From SPCO01 sp964579825 (GTDB lineage: Bacteria; Chloroflexota; Limnocylindria; Limnocylindrales; CSP1-4), in the NCBI GenBank assembly GCA_964579825.1, contig CAZOHT010000001.1:62001-126000 (forward strand): 64,000 bases of DNA, in the 5' to 3' direction. Position numbers and translations under genes: made by a program. This document shows, in pieces, positions 7,765-15,671 of this stretch (within the stretch, counting starts at the first letter, position 1; every line of letters starts with the position of its first letter). A model generated the notes under the pieces. That model worked only from the letters and a program-made list of their open reading frames with translations. It was not told the DNA's origin and made no database searches.

Positions 7765-8970
7765 ATGGACCTGACGCCCGGACTTCGCCGCGTCCCGCCG
7801 CCGGACCTCGAGTCGGTCGGGCAGGACGAGCCACTCGCCGAGCGGATCCGCGAGGAGATCCGGCGCGACGGCCCGATCACGTTCGCGCGGTTCATGGATC
7901 TCGCCCTGTACGACCCGGAGGGCGGTTACTACCGATCGAAGGAGGCCCGACCGGGCCGAGCGGGCGACTTCCTGACCGCGCCGGAGACCCACCCGATCTT
8001 CGGCGGCACGCTGTCGCGCTTCGTGGATGGCGCGTGGGAGCGCCTCGGCCGGCCGACACGGTTCGTGATCCGCGAGCACGGCGCGGGCGAGGGTGCGATG
8101 GCCGTGGCGATCCTGGGCGGCGTGCGGGATGCGGGCGGCGAGCTCCTCCACGCCATCCGCTACCAGCCGGTCGAGGTGGATCCACGGCGCGTCGCTGCGC
8201 TGCACTACCACGTGTCGGGCGTCGGGATCGGAGACGTGGTCGAACCCCCGGCGGACATGCCGATCACGGGCATCGTGCTCGCCAACGAGGTCCTCGACGC
8301 GCTTCCGGTCCACCGCGTCGTCCAGCGCGGGAACGAACTGCTCGAGGTCCGCGTCGGCCTCGACGGCACGCGCTTCATCGACGTCGAGACCGCCCCGTCG
8401 ACCCCCGCCCTGTTCGTCAGGCTCGCCGCGGAGGCCGTGACCCTGGTCGACGGCCAGCGCGCGGAGGTTTGTCTCGCCCTCGACGCCTGGATCGCCGAGG
8501 CGGCCGCCGGCCTGGCCCGCGGCATCCTCCTCCTCATCGACTACGGTCACCCCGCCGCCGAGCTGTACGACCCGATCCGCCGTCGGGACGGCACGCTCCG
8601 AGCGTACGTCCGCCACACGGTCCACGACGACCCATACGCGCACGTCGGGCGCCAGGACCTGACCGCACATGTCGACGTTGATGCCGTCGACCGTGCCGCC
8701 GGGGCGGCCGGCCTGACCCACCTGGGCACGACGACCCAGGCGGAGTTCCTGGTGGGCCTCGGGATGGACGAGCGCCTGCGGGCCATCCAGACGGACCCCG
8801 AGACGACGATGGAGGCGTACCTCGGGGTCCGCTCCGCGGTCATGCGCCTGCTGGATCCGGCCGCGACCGGCCGCTTTCGGGTCATGGCGTTCGGGCGCGA
8901 CTGGCCACTGGACCGGGACGGCTCGCCGGTCTCGCTGCCTGGCTTCGACTACCGCACGACGTGGCGCTGA
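7765..8970 (+). CDS. MidA/NDUFAF7-family SAM-dependent methyltransferase
   Basis: 401 residues, the usual length. Hallmarks of the family are the N-terminal block ITFARFMDLALYDPEGGYY, the SAM motif REHGAGEGAMA, ANEVLDALPVHR and LLIDYGHPAAELYDPIRRRD. Mitochondrial NDUFAF7 dimethylates one arginine of the complex I 49-kDa subunit (NDUFS2) and is required for complex I assembly. Here the gene lies directly before the nuo cluster (535 bp, including a scaffold gap), and the equivalent NuoD arginine is conserved (Arg65). That makes NuoD the natural target. Family assignment is firm; the target is inference. Confidence 0.85.
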   Translation: MDLTPGLRRVPPPDLESVGQDEPLAERIREEIRRDGPITFARFMDLALYDPEGGYYRSKEARPGRAGDFLTAPETHPIFGGTLSRFVDGAWERLGRPTRFVIREHGAGEGAMAVAILGGVRDAGGELLHAIRYQPVEVDPRRVAALHYHVSGVGIGDVVEPPADMPITGIVLANEVLDALPVHRVVQRGNELLEVRVGLDGTRFIDVETAPSTPALFVRLAAEAVTLVDGQRAEVCLALDAWIAEAAAGLARGILLLIDYGHPAAELYDPIRRRDGTLRAYVRHTVHDDPYAHVGRQDLTAHVDVDAVDRAAGAAGLTHLGTTTQAEFLVGLGMDERLRAIQTDPETTMEAYLGVRSAVMRLLDPAATGRFRVMAFGRDWPLDRDGSPVSLPGFDYRTTWR

Positions 8971-8982
8971 CGACCCACGCCT

Positions 8983-8996
8983 GACGGCGCACCGTC
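8983..8996 (+). terminator. Weak hairpin after the methyltransferase gene
   Basis: GACGG and CCGTC are separated by four bases just beyond the stop at 8970. With only 5 bp and no T run, it is a poor terminator candidate. Confidence 0.2.
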
Positions 8997-9007
8997 CCGC
9001 GAGATGC

Positions 9008-9062
9008 GCGGCCCAGGCGCGACTAGGGCATATGCCCTATTGCGGCCGAATCGACCGAACCA
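9008..9062. repeat. 55-bp direct repeat, left copy, ending at the scaffold gap
   Basis: Identical to 9163-9217. It contains the 16-bp perfect palindrome TAGGGCATATGCCCTA at 9024-9039. Identical ends on both sides of an N run point to an unresolved assembly overlap rather than a biological duplication. Confidence 0.95.
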
Positions 9063-9162
9063 NNNNNNNNNNNNNNNNNNNNNNNNNNNNNNNNNNNNNN
9101 NNNNNNNNNNNNNNNNNNNNNNNNNNNNNNNNNNNNNNNNNNNNNNNNNNNNNNNNNNNNNN
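9063..9162. other. Scaffold gap (100 N)
   Basis: Exactly one hundred undetermined bases, a conventional placeholder, so the true distance between the methyltransferase gene and nuoA is unknown. It lies in the presumed nuo promoter region. Confidence 1.
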
Positions 9163-9217
9163 GCGGCCCAGGCGCGACTAGGGCATATGCCCTATTGCGG
9201 CCGAATCGACCGAACCA
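9163..9217. repeat. 55-bp direct repeat, right copy, starting at the scaffold gap
   Basis: Identical to 9008-9062, including the palindrome at 9179-9194. It is followed at 9227-9251 by a 9-bp perfect hairpin (GGCTGGCCG with CGGCCAGCC, loop of 7). Confidence 0.95.
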
Positions 9218-9226
9218 CCAGGCTTC

Positions 9227-9251
9227 GGCTGGCCGCGACCTACGGCCAGCC
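9227..9251 (+). terminator. Hairpin GGCTGGCCG/CGGCCAGCC upstream of nuoA
   Basis: A perfect 9-bp stem with a 7-base loop and no T tract. It could end transcription coming from the methyltransferase gene or form part of a structured region. The remaining sequence to 9505 holds no gene. Confidence 0.35.
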
Positions 9252-9398
9252 GCCGGGGAGCGGGGCGTGGACTGGCTTGCGCGCTCGGTGCGCCCTGCTC
9301 CCCGACCTCTCTCCGCACGCCCGCCCGACCCTCGCTCCGGCCGCCTCGACACGCTCCGAGATGCCACCCCGCGAGGCTCGCCACGGTCGTCCCGCTGA

Positions 9399-9404
9399 TA
9401 GAAT
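9399..9404 (+). promoter_or_regulatory. Putative -10 box TAGAAT of the nuo operon
   Basis: TAGAAT lies 101 nt before the nuoA start and is the best -10 match in the 250 bp after the gap. No clear TTGACA-like element is placed 16-18 bp upstream. Confidence 0.4.
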
Positions 9405-9505
9405 GAGCGCGCCTCGGTGGGCTGCCCAAGCTCGTCCATCGATCGCGACTAGGGGTTCCTCGGGTCAGCGGCGCCACCCGGGCGCGTCGCTCGAAGGGAG
9501 ATCGG

Positions 9506-9862
9506 TTGACCTCACTCTGGTACATCGTCGGCTTCGCCTTCGCGGGCGTGTCGTTCGTCTTCCTGACGATCGGGATGGCCTGGCTCATCTCCCACCGCAA
9601 TCGCGGCGATGAGCACAAGGGCCTGCCGTACGAATCCGGGATCGACACCTATGGAGACACCCACGGCCGGTTCGGGCTGTCGTTCTACATCTACGCGCTC
9701 CTGTTCGTCGCGTTCGACATCGAGGTCATCTTCATCTACCTCTGGGCGATGGACTTCCGCTCGCTGCTCCTCGGCGGCCTCGTGAGCATGGGCATCTTCG
9801 TCGGCGTGCTCCTCCTCGGGCTCGCGTACGCCTGGCGGAAGGGGGCCCTGACATGGCGGTGA
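9506..9862 (+). CDS. nuoA: NADH-quinone oxidoreductase subunit A
   Basis: 118 residues with three membrane helices. The loop between the first two carries KGLPYESGIDTYGDT, the family signature (usual form ExYECG; cysteine is replaced by serine here), and the following RFGLSFYIYALLFVAFDIEV is typical. The subunit sits at the joint of the arms of complex I near the quinone channel. The start is TTG 9506, preceded by a good ribosome-binding site (gaagggag, five bases away). First gene of a tightly packed nuo cluster. Confidence 0.93.
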   Translation: MTSLWYIVGFAFAGVSFVFLTIGMAWLISHRNRGDEHKGLPYESGIDTYGDTHGRFGLSFYIYALLFVAFDIEVIFIYLWAMDFRSLLLGGLVSMGIFVGVLLLGLAYAWRKGALTWR

Positions 9863-10566
9863 CCCCGGACCGGCCCACGGACGCCCTCATCCCGACCGAA
9901 GGCGACGACGCCACGGGTCGCGCGCTCATCTCCCCGATCATCGTCCCGAACGCCCTGTGGCAGGCCGCCGATCCGCTCGCCTACGACGGCGGGCGCGACA
10001 GCGACATCACCCACCTGCGCGAGTACGAGGCGAGCGGCCTCGGCCGGCGCGACGACGCTCGCTGGGGCGGCGTCCTCGAGGTCATCCCGACGAAGGCGGA
10101 CTACGTCCTGGATCTCATCCGGATGAACAGCCTGTGGCCGCTGCTGTCCGGCCTGGCCTGTTGCGCCATCGAGATGATGTCCACCGCGACGTCCAAGAAC
10201 GACATGGACCGCTGGGGCATGTTCCCGTTCCGGGCGAGTCCCCGTCAGGCGGACGTGCTGATCGTGGCCGGCACCCTCACCACCAAGATGGCCGGGCCGC
10301 TGGTCCGCCTGTGGGAGCAGATGCCGGAGCCCAAGTGGTGTGTCGCGATGGGCGACTGCACGTGCTCGGGCGGTCGCTACAAGCGGAGCTACTCGACGGT
10401 CGAGGGCATCGACCGGGTCATGCCGGTGGACGTCTACATCCCCGGCTGCCCGCCTCGCCCCGAGGGACTGATCTACGGGATGATGAAACTGCAGCAGCTG
10501 GTCAAGGACCGGCGCGGCCACTGGCCGGACCGTGCGATCGGCCCGACCGTGCCGACGGATCTCTAG
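9853..10566 (+). CDS. nuoB: NADH-quinone oxidoreductase subunit B
   Basis: Carries the terminal [4Fe-4S] cluster N2 that reduces quinone. The four ligands are visible: Cys103 and Cys104 (LACCAIEM), Cys169 (GDCTCSGG) and Cys199 (PGCPPRPEG). At 237 residues it is longer than usual because of about 60 extra N-terminal residues before EVIPTKADYVLDLIRMNS. ATG 9853 overlaps the nuoA stop by 10 nt; GTG 9859 would give the 4-nt GTGA overlap seen elsewhere in the cluster, so either may be used. Unlike NuoE/F/G, this subunit looks fully conventional. Confidence 0.95.
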   Translation: MAVTPDRPTDALIPTEGDDATGRALISPIIVPNALWQAADPLAYDGGRDSDITHLREYEASGLGRRDDARWGGVLEVIPTKADYVLDLIRMNSLWPLLSGLACCAIEMMSTATSKNDMDRWGMFPFRASPRQADVLIVAGTLTTKMAGPLVRLWEQMPEPKWCVAMGDCTCSGGRYKRSYSTVEGIDRVMPVDVYIPGCPPRPEGLIYGMMKLQQLVKDRRGHWPDRAIGPTVPTDL

Positions 10567-10567
10567 G

Positions 10568-11119
10568 ATGGATCGAGCCTTCAAGGCGCGCCTGGAGACC
10601 CGGTTCGGGGCGACCCTGACCGGTCCCGTCCGCCAGCGCCACGACGAGACCGAGATGCGCATCGCCGCGGGCGACGTCGTGCCCGTGTTGACCGCCCTGC
10701 ACGACGAGCCGGATCTCCACTTCGAGTTCCTGGCCGACCTGGCCGGCGTCGATACCGGCGAGGTCATGCAGGTCGTCTACCACCTGTGGAGCGAGACGAC
10801 GCCGGACTGGCTGCGGGTCATCGCTGACGGCCTGTCGCGCGACGATCCGCGCGTCCCGTCCGCCACCTTCCTGTGGAAGGGCGCGGAGTGGATGGAACGC
10901 GAGGCCTACGACATGTTCGGGATCATCTTCGAGGGCAATCGCGACCTGCGGCGCATCTACATGTCGCCCGACTACGCGAGCTTCCCGCTGCGCAAGGACT
11001 TCTTCCTGCCGGACGACGCGGCCCGTTCGCCCGGTGCCGGCGTCCGCCCGATGGAACGGACCCAGGCGCCCAGCAACGTCCCGTCGACAGCGCTCGTCCG
11101 CCGAGGTGGGGCATCGTGA
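10568..11119 (+). CDS. nuoC: NADH-quinone oxidoreductase subunit C
   Basis: 183 residues of the 30-kDa (Nuo C) family. The typical segments HFEFLADLAGVD, VYHLWSETTP, FLWKGAEWMEREAYDMFGI and the final YASFPLRKDF are present. It is a hydrophilic subunit of the connecting (Q) module, bound to NuoD and NuoB. ATG 10568 is one base after the nuoB stop. It is a separate gene, not the NuoCD fusion of enterobacteria. Confidence 0.95.
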   Translation: MDRAFKARLETRFGATLTGPVRQRHDETEMRIAAGDVVPVLTALHDEPDLHFEFLADLAGVDTGEVMQVVYHLWSETTPDWLRVIADGLSRDDPRVPSATFLWKGAEWMEREAYDMFGIIFEGNRDLRRIYMSPDYASFPLRKDFFLPDDAARSPGAGVRPMERTQAPSNVPSTALVRRGGAS

Positions 11120-12339
11120 CCACCAGGCAGCCGCCGCACCAGTCGACCGACGACCCGCGGGTCACGCTGGACCGCGATCTCGGCGTGTTCGAGCCGATCC
11201 CGCCGTACCCGACGCGGACCGAGCGCGAGGCCGAGTTCTACACCCTGGCCGACGGCGAGATGCTCATCAACATGGGCCCCCAGCACCCGTCCACCCATGG
11301 CGTGCTTCGGGTCGTGCTCAAGCTCGACGGCGAGAAGGTCGTGGACCTGGACCCGGTCCTGGGCTACCTCCACCGCGGCGTCGAGAAGCTGTGCGAGAAC
11401 GCGGACTACCACCAGGCGATCTGCTACACGGACCCGCTCGAGTACGTCAGCTCGCTGTTCAACGAGTGGGCGCCGGTCATGGCGTTCGAGAAGCTGCTGG
11501 ACGTCGAGGTCCCGCGTCGCGCCGAGTACATCCGCGTCCTTTCGGGTGAACTGAACCGCATCGCCAGTCACGCCCTGTTCATGGGCTGGATGGCCCTGGA
11601 CCTGGGCGGCCTGACGCCGATCCTGTGGTCGTTCATCGAGCGCGACGAGATCGTCGACATGCTCGCGGCCCTGACGGGTCAGCGGATGCTGTTCAACTAC
11701 TTCCGGATCGGCGGCGTGAACGGTGACCTGAACCACGAGTTCATGAGTCGCCTGGGCGACTGGATGAGCCGCGCCACGCAGCAGATCGACAACAACATGG
11801 GCCTGCTCAACGAGAACGAGATCTTCGTGCGCCGGATGCGCGGCCTGGGCACGATCGATACGGCGACGGCGCTCCGGATGGTCATGTCCGGCCCGAACCT
11901 GCGCGCCACGGGCGTCCCGTTCGACGTCCGACGGGCGCATCCGTACAGCGTCTACCCGGAGCTCGAATTCGACATCCCGACCCGCTCGGAGGGCGACTGC
12001 CTGGCGCGCTACCTGCTCCGCCTCGACGAGGTCCGCCAGAGCATCCGGATCATCGACCAGTGCCTGCACCAGATGCCGGACGGTCCGGTCATGGCCAAGC
12101 TGCCGCGCCTCCTGCGTCCGCGGCCAGGCCGGGCGTACGCGGCGGTCGAGGGTCCGCGCGGCCAGTACGCGACCTACGCCATCAGTGACGGCACGGATCA
12201 GCCGTTCCGGATGCGCATCCACGACCCGTCGTTCATCCACCTGCAGGCGGTCGGCGTGATGATGCCGGGCCACCTGCTCGCGGACACCATGGCCATCATG
12301 GCCAGCCTCGACCCGATCATGGGCGGTGTCGATAAATGA
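11116..12339 (+). CDS. nuoD: NADH-quinone oxidoreductase subunit D (49-kDa subunit)
   Basis: 407 residues, full length. GTG 11116 overlaps the nuoC stop in a GTGA. The core opens with INMGPQHPSTHGVLRVVLKL, the [NiFe]-hydrogenase-related fold that lines the quinone site with NuoB. Arg65 (codon 11308-11310, in GVLR) corresponds to the arginine that NDUFAF7 dimethylates in mitochondrial NDUFS2, and a MidA/NDUFAF7-family gene lies just upstream of the cluster. No hydrogenase metal-site cysteines are present, as expected for complex I. Confidence 0.95.
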   Translation: MTTRQPPHQSTDDPRVTLDRDLGVFEPIPPYPTRTEREAEFYTLADGEMLINMGPQHPSTHGVLRVVLKLDGEKVVDLDPVLGYLHRGVEKLCENADYHQAICYTDPLEYVSSLFNEWAPVMAFEKLLDVEVPRRAEYIRVLSGELNRIASHALFMGWMALDLGGLTPILWSFIERDEIVDMLAALTGQRMLFNYFRIGGVNGDLNHEFMSRLGDWMSRATQQIDNNMGLLNENEIFVRRMRGLGTIDTATALRMVMSGPNLRATGVPFDVRRAHPYSVYPELEFDIPTRSEGDCLARYLLRLDEVRQSIRIIDQCLHQMPDGPVMAKLPRLLRPRPGRAYAAVEGPRGQYATYAISDGTDQPFRMRIHDPSFIHLQAVGVMMPGHLLADTMAIMASLDPIMGGVDK

Positions 12340-13688
12340 CCGTCATCTCGAACTCCTGGAACCGGCTGACGCTGCCCGGGAAGGTCATCTTCACGGCCAT
12401 CCCGCTGCTGGCCGCCCTGACCGTGGGGGCGGTCGTGGCGGTCGCGCTGCTGGGCGGGATCCTGGTCGACCTGGCCGCGGCGAACCTGGAGGTCGTCCGG
12501 TTCCTCGTCGCCGCCACGGCGATCCTGCTGATCACGGTCCCGACCGCATTCCTGATCATCTACATGGAGATGAAGATCATCGCGCTGATGAACCTTCGTC
12601 TTGGGCCGGACCGGGTCGGGCCGGCGGGCTCGGCACTGTCCGTCGTGCACGGCCTAAAGGTCCTCATGAAGGAGGACTTCACCCCGACGGGCGCGGATCC
12701 CCTCGTGTTCACATGGGCCCCGGTCGTGACCTACCTCGCCAGCGTCATGACCCTGCTCGTCATCCCGTTCGCGCCGGGCTTCTTCGGCCAGGACATCAAC
12801 CTGGGCCTCCTGTACTTCTTCGCGATCGGCGGCCTGTCGGTCGTGGGCCTGCTGATGGCCGGCTGGTCCAGCTACAACAAGTACTCGCTGCTCGGCGGCC
12901 TGCGCTCCGCCGCTCAGGTGATCAGCTACGAGATCCCGCTGACCCTGTCGGTCGTGGGACTGATCCTGCTGGCCGGCACGATGAGCCTGAACACGATCGT
13001 CACCAACCAGTCCGGCTGGTTCACCGACTGGTACATCTTCCGCCAGCCGTTGGGCGCCCTGATCTTCTTCATCGCCGCCGCCGCCGAGGCGAACCGGACG
13101 CCGTTCGACCTGACCGAGGCGGACTCGGAGATCGTGGCCGGCTTCGCCACCGAGTACTCGGGCATGCGCTTCGGGTTCTTCTTCTTCGCCGAGTACGTGA
13201 ACGTGTTCATCATCTCGGCGCTGACGGTGACCCTGTTCTTCGGCGGCTGGAACGCGCCGTTCCCGTTCCCGGAGATCACCCTGGACCTGGATCCCGGCTC
13301 GCTCGGGATCGGGCTCCTGCTCCTGTTCCTGGTCGTCCCGCCGCTACTGACCGTCTTCTTCGCCGCCCCGATCTGGCTGGTCAGCAACCGGATCAAGGGC
13401 TGGCAGGCCCTCCTCGCCGGCTTCGTGCTGGCGAACGTGTTCCTGATGACCGTCATCGGGGCCATCGCCTTCGTCGGCCTCGACTGGGTGGCCGGCCTGC
13501 TCTGGTTCCTGGGCAAGACCTATGCGTTCGTCTTCCTGTTCGTGTGGATGCGCGGCACGCTGCCGCGCGTGCGTGTCGACCAGTTGATGGACTTCGCCTG
13601 GAAGTGGCTGCTGCCGGCGGCCCTGCTCAACCTGTTCGTCACCGCGGTCGCGATCGTCATCACCGAGTCGATGCGAGCGCCGCTGTGA
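12336..13688 (+). CDS. nuoH: NADH-quinone oxidoreductase subunit H
   Basis: 450 residues with about eight or nine membrane helices. The conserved cytoplasmic loop EANRTPFDLTEADSEIVAGF that forms the quinone tunnel entrance is intact, as are LRSAAQVISYEIPL and the GPDRVGP loop. It anchors the Q module to the membrane arm. ATG 12336 overlaps the nuoD stop (ATGA). It is slightly longer than usual owing to an N-terminal extension of about 30 residues. Confidence 0.95.
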   Translation: MTVISNSWNRLTLPGKVIFTAIPLLAALTVGAVVAVALLGGILVDLAAANLEVVRFLVAATAILLITVPTAFLIIYMEMKIIALMNLRLGPDRVGPAGSALSVVHGLKVLMKEDFTPTGADPLVFTWAPVVTYLASVMTLLVIPFAPGFFGQDINLGLLYFFAIGGLSVVGLLMAGWSSYNKYSLLGGLRSAAQVISYEIPLTLSVVGLILLAGTMSLNTIVTNQSGWFTDWYIFRQPLGALIFFIAAAAEANRTPFDLTEADSEIVAGFATEYSGMRFGFFFFAEYVNVFIISALTVTLFFGGWNAPFPFPEITLDLDPGSLGIGLLLLFLVVPPLLTVFFAAPIWLVSNRIKGWQALLAGFVLANVFLMTVIGAIAFVGLDWVAGLLWFLGKTYAFVFLFVWMRGTLPRVRVDQLMDFAWKWLLPAALLNLFVTAVAIVITESMRAPL

Positions 13689-14338
13689 GCCTGGTCCCCG
13701 GCCTCGGGATCGTGCGCGGGATGAGCCTGACCCTGCGCAAGTTCTTCGAGCCCAAGGTCACGATCAAGTATCCCGAGGTGCGGCTGGATCCACCGCACAA
13801 GTTCCGCGGCCGGCTGCAGCTGCTGTACGACGAGTACGGCACGCTCAAGTGCGAGACCTGCTTCCAGTGCGCCCAGGCCTGCCCGATCGAGTGCATCGAC
13901 ATGGGTGGGATGGACACGCGCGGCCGCTACCACGTCCACTGGGGCGCCCCCGAGACGTACGGCGAGCGACGCGAGGAATCGGCGCTCCGTCGCTCCGGCC
14001 GGCCGGTGCCGGATCCGGCATACGTGCCGTTCGCCGCGGTCGACATCGCGAAGGTGGACGCCGTCCTGGAGGAGTTCGACCACGACCCCGCCCGGATGCT
14101 CGACATCCTCGAGGCGACCCAGGCCGCGTATGGCTACCTCCCGGTGGCCGCGCTCAAGCGCATCAGCCACAGGACGGGCGCCTGGTACGCGATGATCTAC
14201 GGCACCGCCAGCTACTACGCGCACCTGCGCTTCGAGCCGCCGGAGGCGACCGATCAGGCCGCCGCCGTCCTGGCCCACCGTCCGGCCGAGGCGACCTACC
14301 TGGCCGCATTCGACAGCGCCCTCGGAGGTCGCGCGTGA
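13685..14338 (+). CDS. nuoI: NuoI-NuoE hybrid: one-cluster NuoI domain fused to a truncated NuoE-like domain
   Basis: 217 residues; GTG 13685 overlaps the nuoH stop. Residues 1-75 are NuoI-like (PGLGIVRGMSLTLRKFFEP, KFRGR) with one [4Fe-4S] motif, Cys56-59-62-66 (CETCFQCAQACP). The second motif found in normal NuoI, which completes N6a/N6b, is absent. Residues ~115-190 instead match the helical N-terminal domain of NuoE (RMLDILEATQAAYGYLPVAA, then IYGTASYYAHL). The thioredoxin-like half of NuoE with the four cysteines of N1a is missing, and no separate nuoE exists in the cluster. Reading frame and overlaps are clean, so this looks like a real fusion rather than decay. It implies a shortened electron chain or missing centres supplied by the NuoG-like protein. 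Confidence 0.8.
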   Translation: MSLVPGLGIVRGMSLTLRKFFEPKVTIKYPEVRLDPPHKFRGRLQLLYDEYGTLKCETCFQCAQACPIECIDMGGMDTRGRYHVHWGAPETYGERREESALRRSGRPVPDPAYVPFAAVDIAKVDAVLEEFDHDPARMLDILEATQAAYGYLPVAALKRISHRTGAWYAMIYGTASYYAHLRFEPPEATDQAAAVLAHRPAEATYLAAFDSALGGRA

Positions 14339-15663
14339 CGGCGACCCGCCTCAAGACCCCCACGGCCTGGCCGACGATCCTCCTGGAGCGAGCCGACGCC
14401 GCCGACCCGCTGGACCTGGACGCCGCCGTCAAGGCCGGCGCGTTCGAGGGGCTCCGGGTCGCCATCCGCGACCTGGGGCCGCTCGCCACGATCGCGACCG
14501 TCGCCGCCTCCGGCCTGCGGGGCCGCGGTGGTGCCGGCTTCCCGACCGGACCGAAGTGGCGGCTCGCGGCCGGGACCGAAGCGCAGCGACGGTACGTCGT
14601 CGCCAACGGCTACGGCGCGGACCCGGCGTCCGGCACGGACCGCGCGCTCCTGACCCTGGACCCGTACGCGGTCATCGAGGGGACCGCCATCGCGGCCGTC
14701 GCGATCGGTGCCACGGAGTCGTTCATCGCCGTCCGCGCGGAGGACACCGCCGCCATCCGCGGACTCGAGGCGGCCATCGGAGCGGCCACGGACGCCGGCT
14801 TCATCGGCTTCGACGTGCCGGGGCTGGGCCACGACCTCATGATCTCGGTCCGGCCCGTCCAGGGCGCGTACATGCTGGGCGAGGAGACCGTCCTGCTCAA
14901 GGCGCTCGAAGGCAAGCGTGGCCAGCCGGAGCAGCGCCCGCCGCATCCGGCCGAGCGCGGCCTGTACGGGATGCCGACCGTCGTCAACAACGTCCAGACG
15001 CTGGCGGCCCTCGGCTGGATCCTGCGACACGGAGCCGACGCCTTCGCCAAGACCGGCGCCTACGACTGCCCGGGTACGGTCCTCGTCCAGGTCCGGACGC
15101 CGGGCGGGGAGGGCATCGCCGAGGTCCCGTTCGGAACGCCACTACGTGACATCGTGGCCCTCGGTGGGGCCATGCCGGCCGGGCGTTCCGTGAAGGCGCT
15201 CCTCGTCGGTGGACCGTCGGGCGGCCTCCTCCCGCCCGACCGGCTCGACACGCCGTACACGTTCGAGGGGCTGCGCGCGGTCGGCGCCCACATCGGGTCC
15301 GGGTCCGTGGTCGTCGCCGACGATCGAGCCTGCATCGTGGACCTGGCCCGCCTCCTGACCCGGTTCTGTGCCGGCGAGGCGTGCGGCAAGACGATCCCCT
15401 GCCGCATCGGGACGCGCCGGCTGGTCGAGATCGCGGACCGCGTCGTCGAGGGTCGGCCGAAGCCGACCGACGGGGCGCTCCTGGCCGACCTGTCGGCCGA
15501 CATCGTGGCCTCCGCCCTGTGCGACCACGAGCGCCTGACCACGCTTCCGCTCACGAGCGGGATGCGATACTTCGGTCCCGAGTTGGACGACCACATCCTC
15601 CGTAGCACCTGCCCAGCCGGCGTCTGTCACCCGATCGCGGTGACGGTCGGTGCGAGTTCATAA
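14335..15663 (+). CDS. nuoF: NuoF-like subunit with altered NADH/FMN and N3 cluster motifs
   Basis: 442 residues of the 51-kDa family, started at GTG 14335 (GTGA overlap). Kept motifs: GRGGAGFPTG (64-73), GAYMLGEETVLLKALEGKRG, and the general fold to the C-terminus. Changed motifs: the nucleotide/FMN loop normally reading NADExEPG is NGYGADPASG (91-100). In the N3 [4Fe-4S] signature (normally CGxCxPC...C), Cys350, Cys356 and Cys396 remain but the second ligand is Thr353 (CGKTIPC). Known complex I NuoF oxidises NADH with FMN and passes electrons through N3. With these changes NADH oxidation may be weakened, lost or redirected. The same arm contains a partial NuoE and a NuoG carrying its own flavin and NAD(P)H site, so the changes are probably concerted. 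Confidence 0.8.
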   Translation: MTATRLKTPTAWPTILLERADAADPLDLDAAVKAGAFEGLRVAIRDLGPLATIATVAASGLRGRGGAGFPTGPKWRLAAGTEAQRRYVVANGYGADPASGTDRALLTLDPYAVIEGTAIAAVAIGATESFIAVRAEDTAAIRGLEAAIGAATDAGFIGFDVPGLGHDLMISVRPVQGAYMLGEETVLLKALEGKRGQPEQRPPHPAERGLYGMPTVVNNVQTLAALGWILRHGADAFAKTGAYDCPGTVLVQVRTPGGEGIAEVPFGTPLRDIVALGGAMPAGRSVKALLVGGPSGGLLPPDRLDTPYTFEGLRAVGAHIGSGSVVVADDRACIVDLARLLTRFCAGEACGKTIPCRIGTRRLVEIADRVVEGRPKPTDGALLADLSADIVASALCDHERLTTLPLTSGMRYFGPELDDHILRSTCPAGVCHPIAVTVGASS

Positions 15664-15671
15664 GGCGACCC

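Noticed and set aside
9008..9217. Insertion-sequence ends or a target-site duplication
   Set aside because: The copies are direct, identical and end exactly at an N run; no transposase sequence is visible. An assembly overlap is simpler.
13685..14338. Frameshift explanation for the short NuoI and NuoE parts
   Set aside because: I looked for the missing second cluster motif and the NuoE cysteines in the other frames of this stretch and saw none; start and stop overlaps with nuoH and nuoF are regular.
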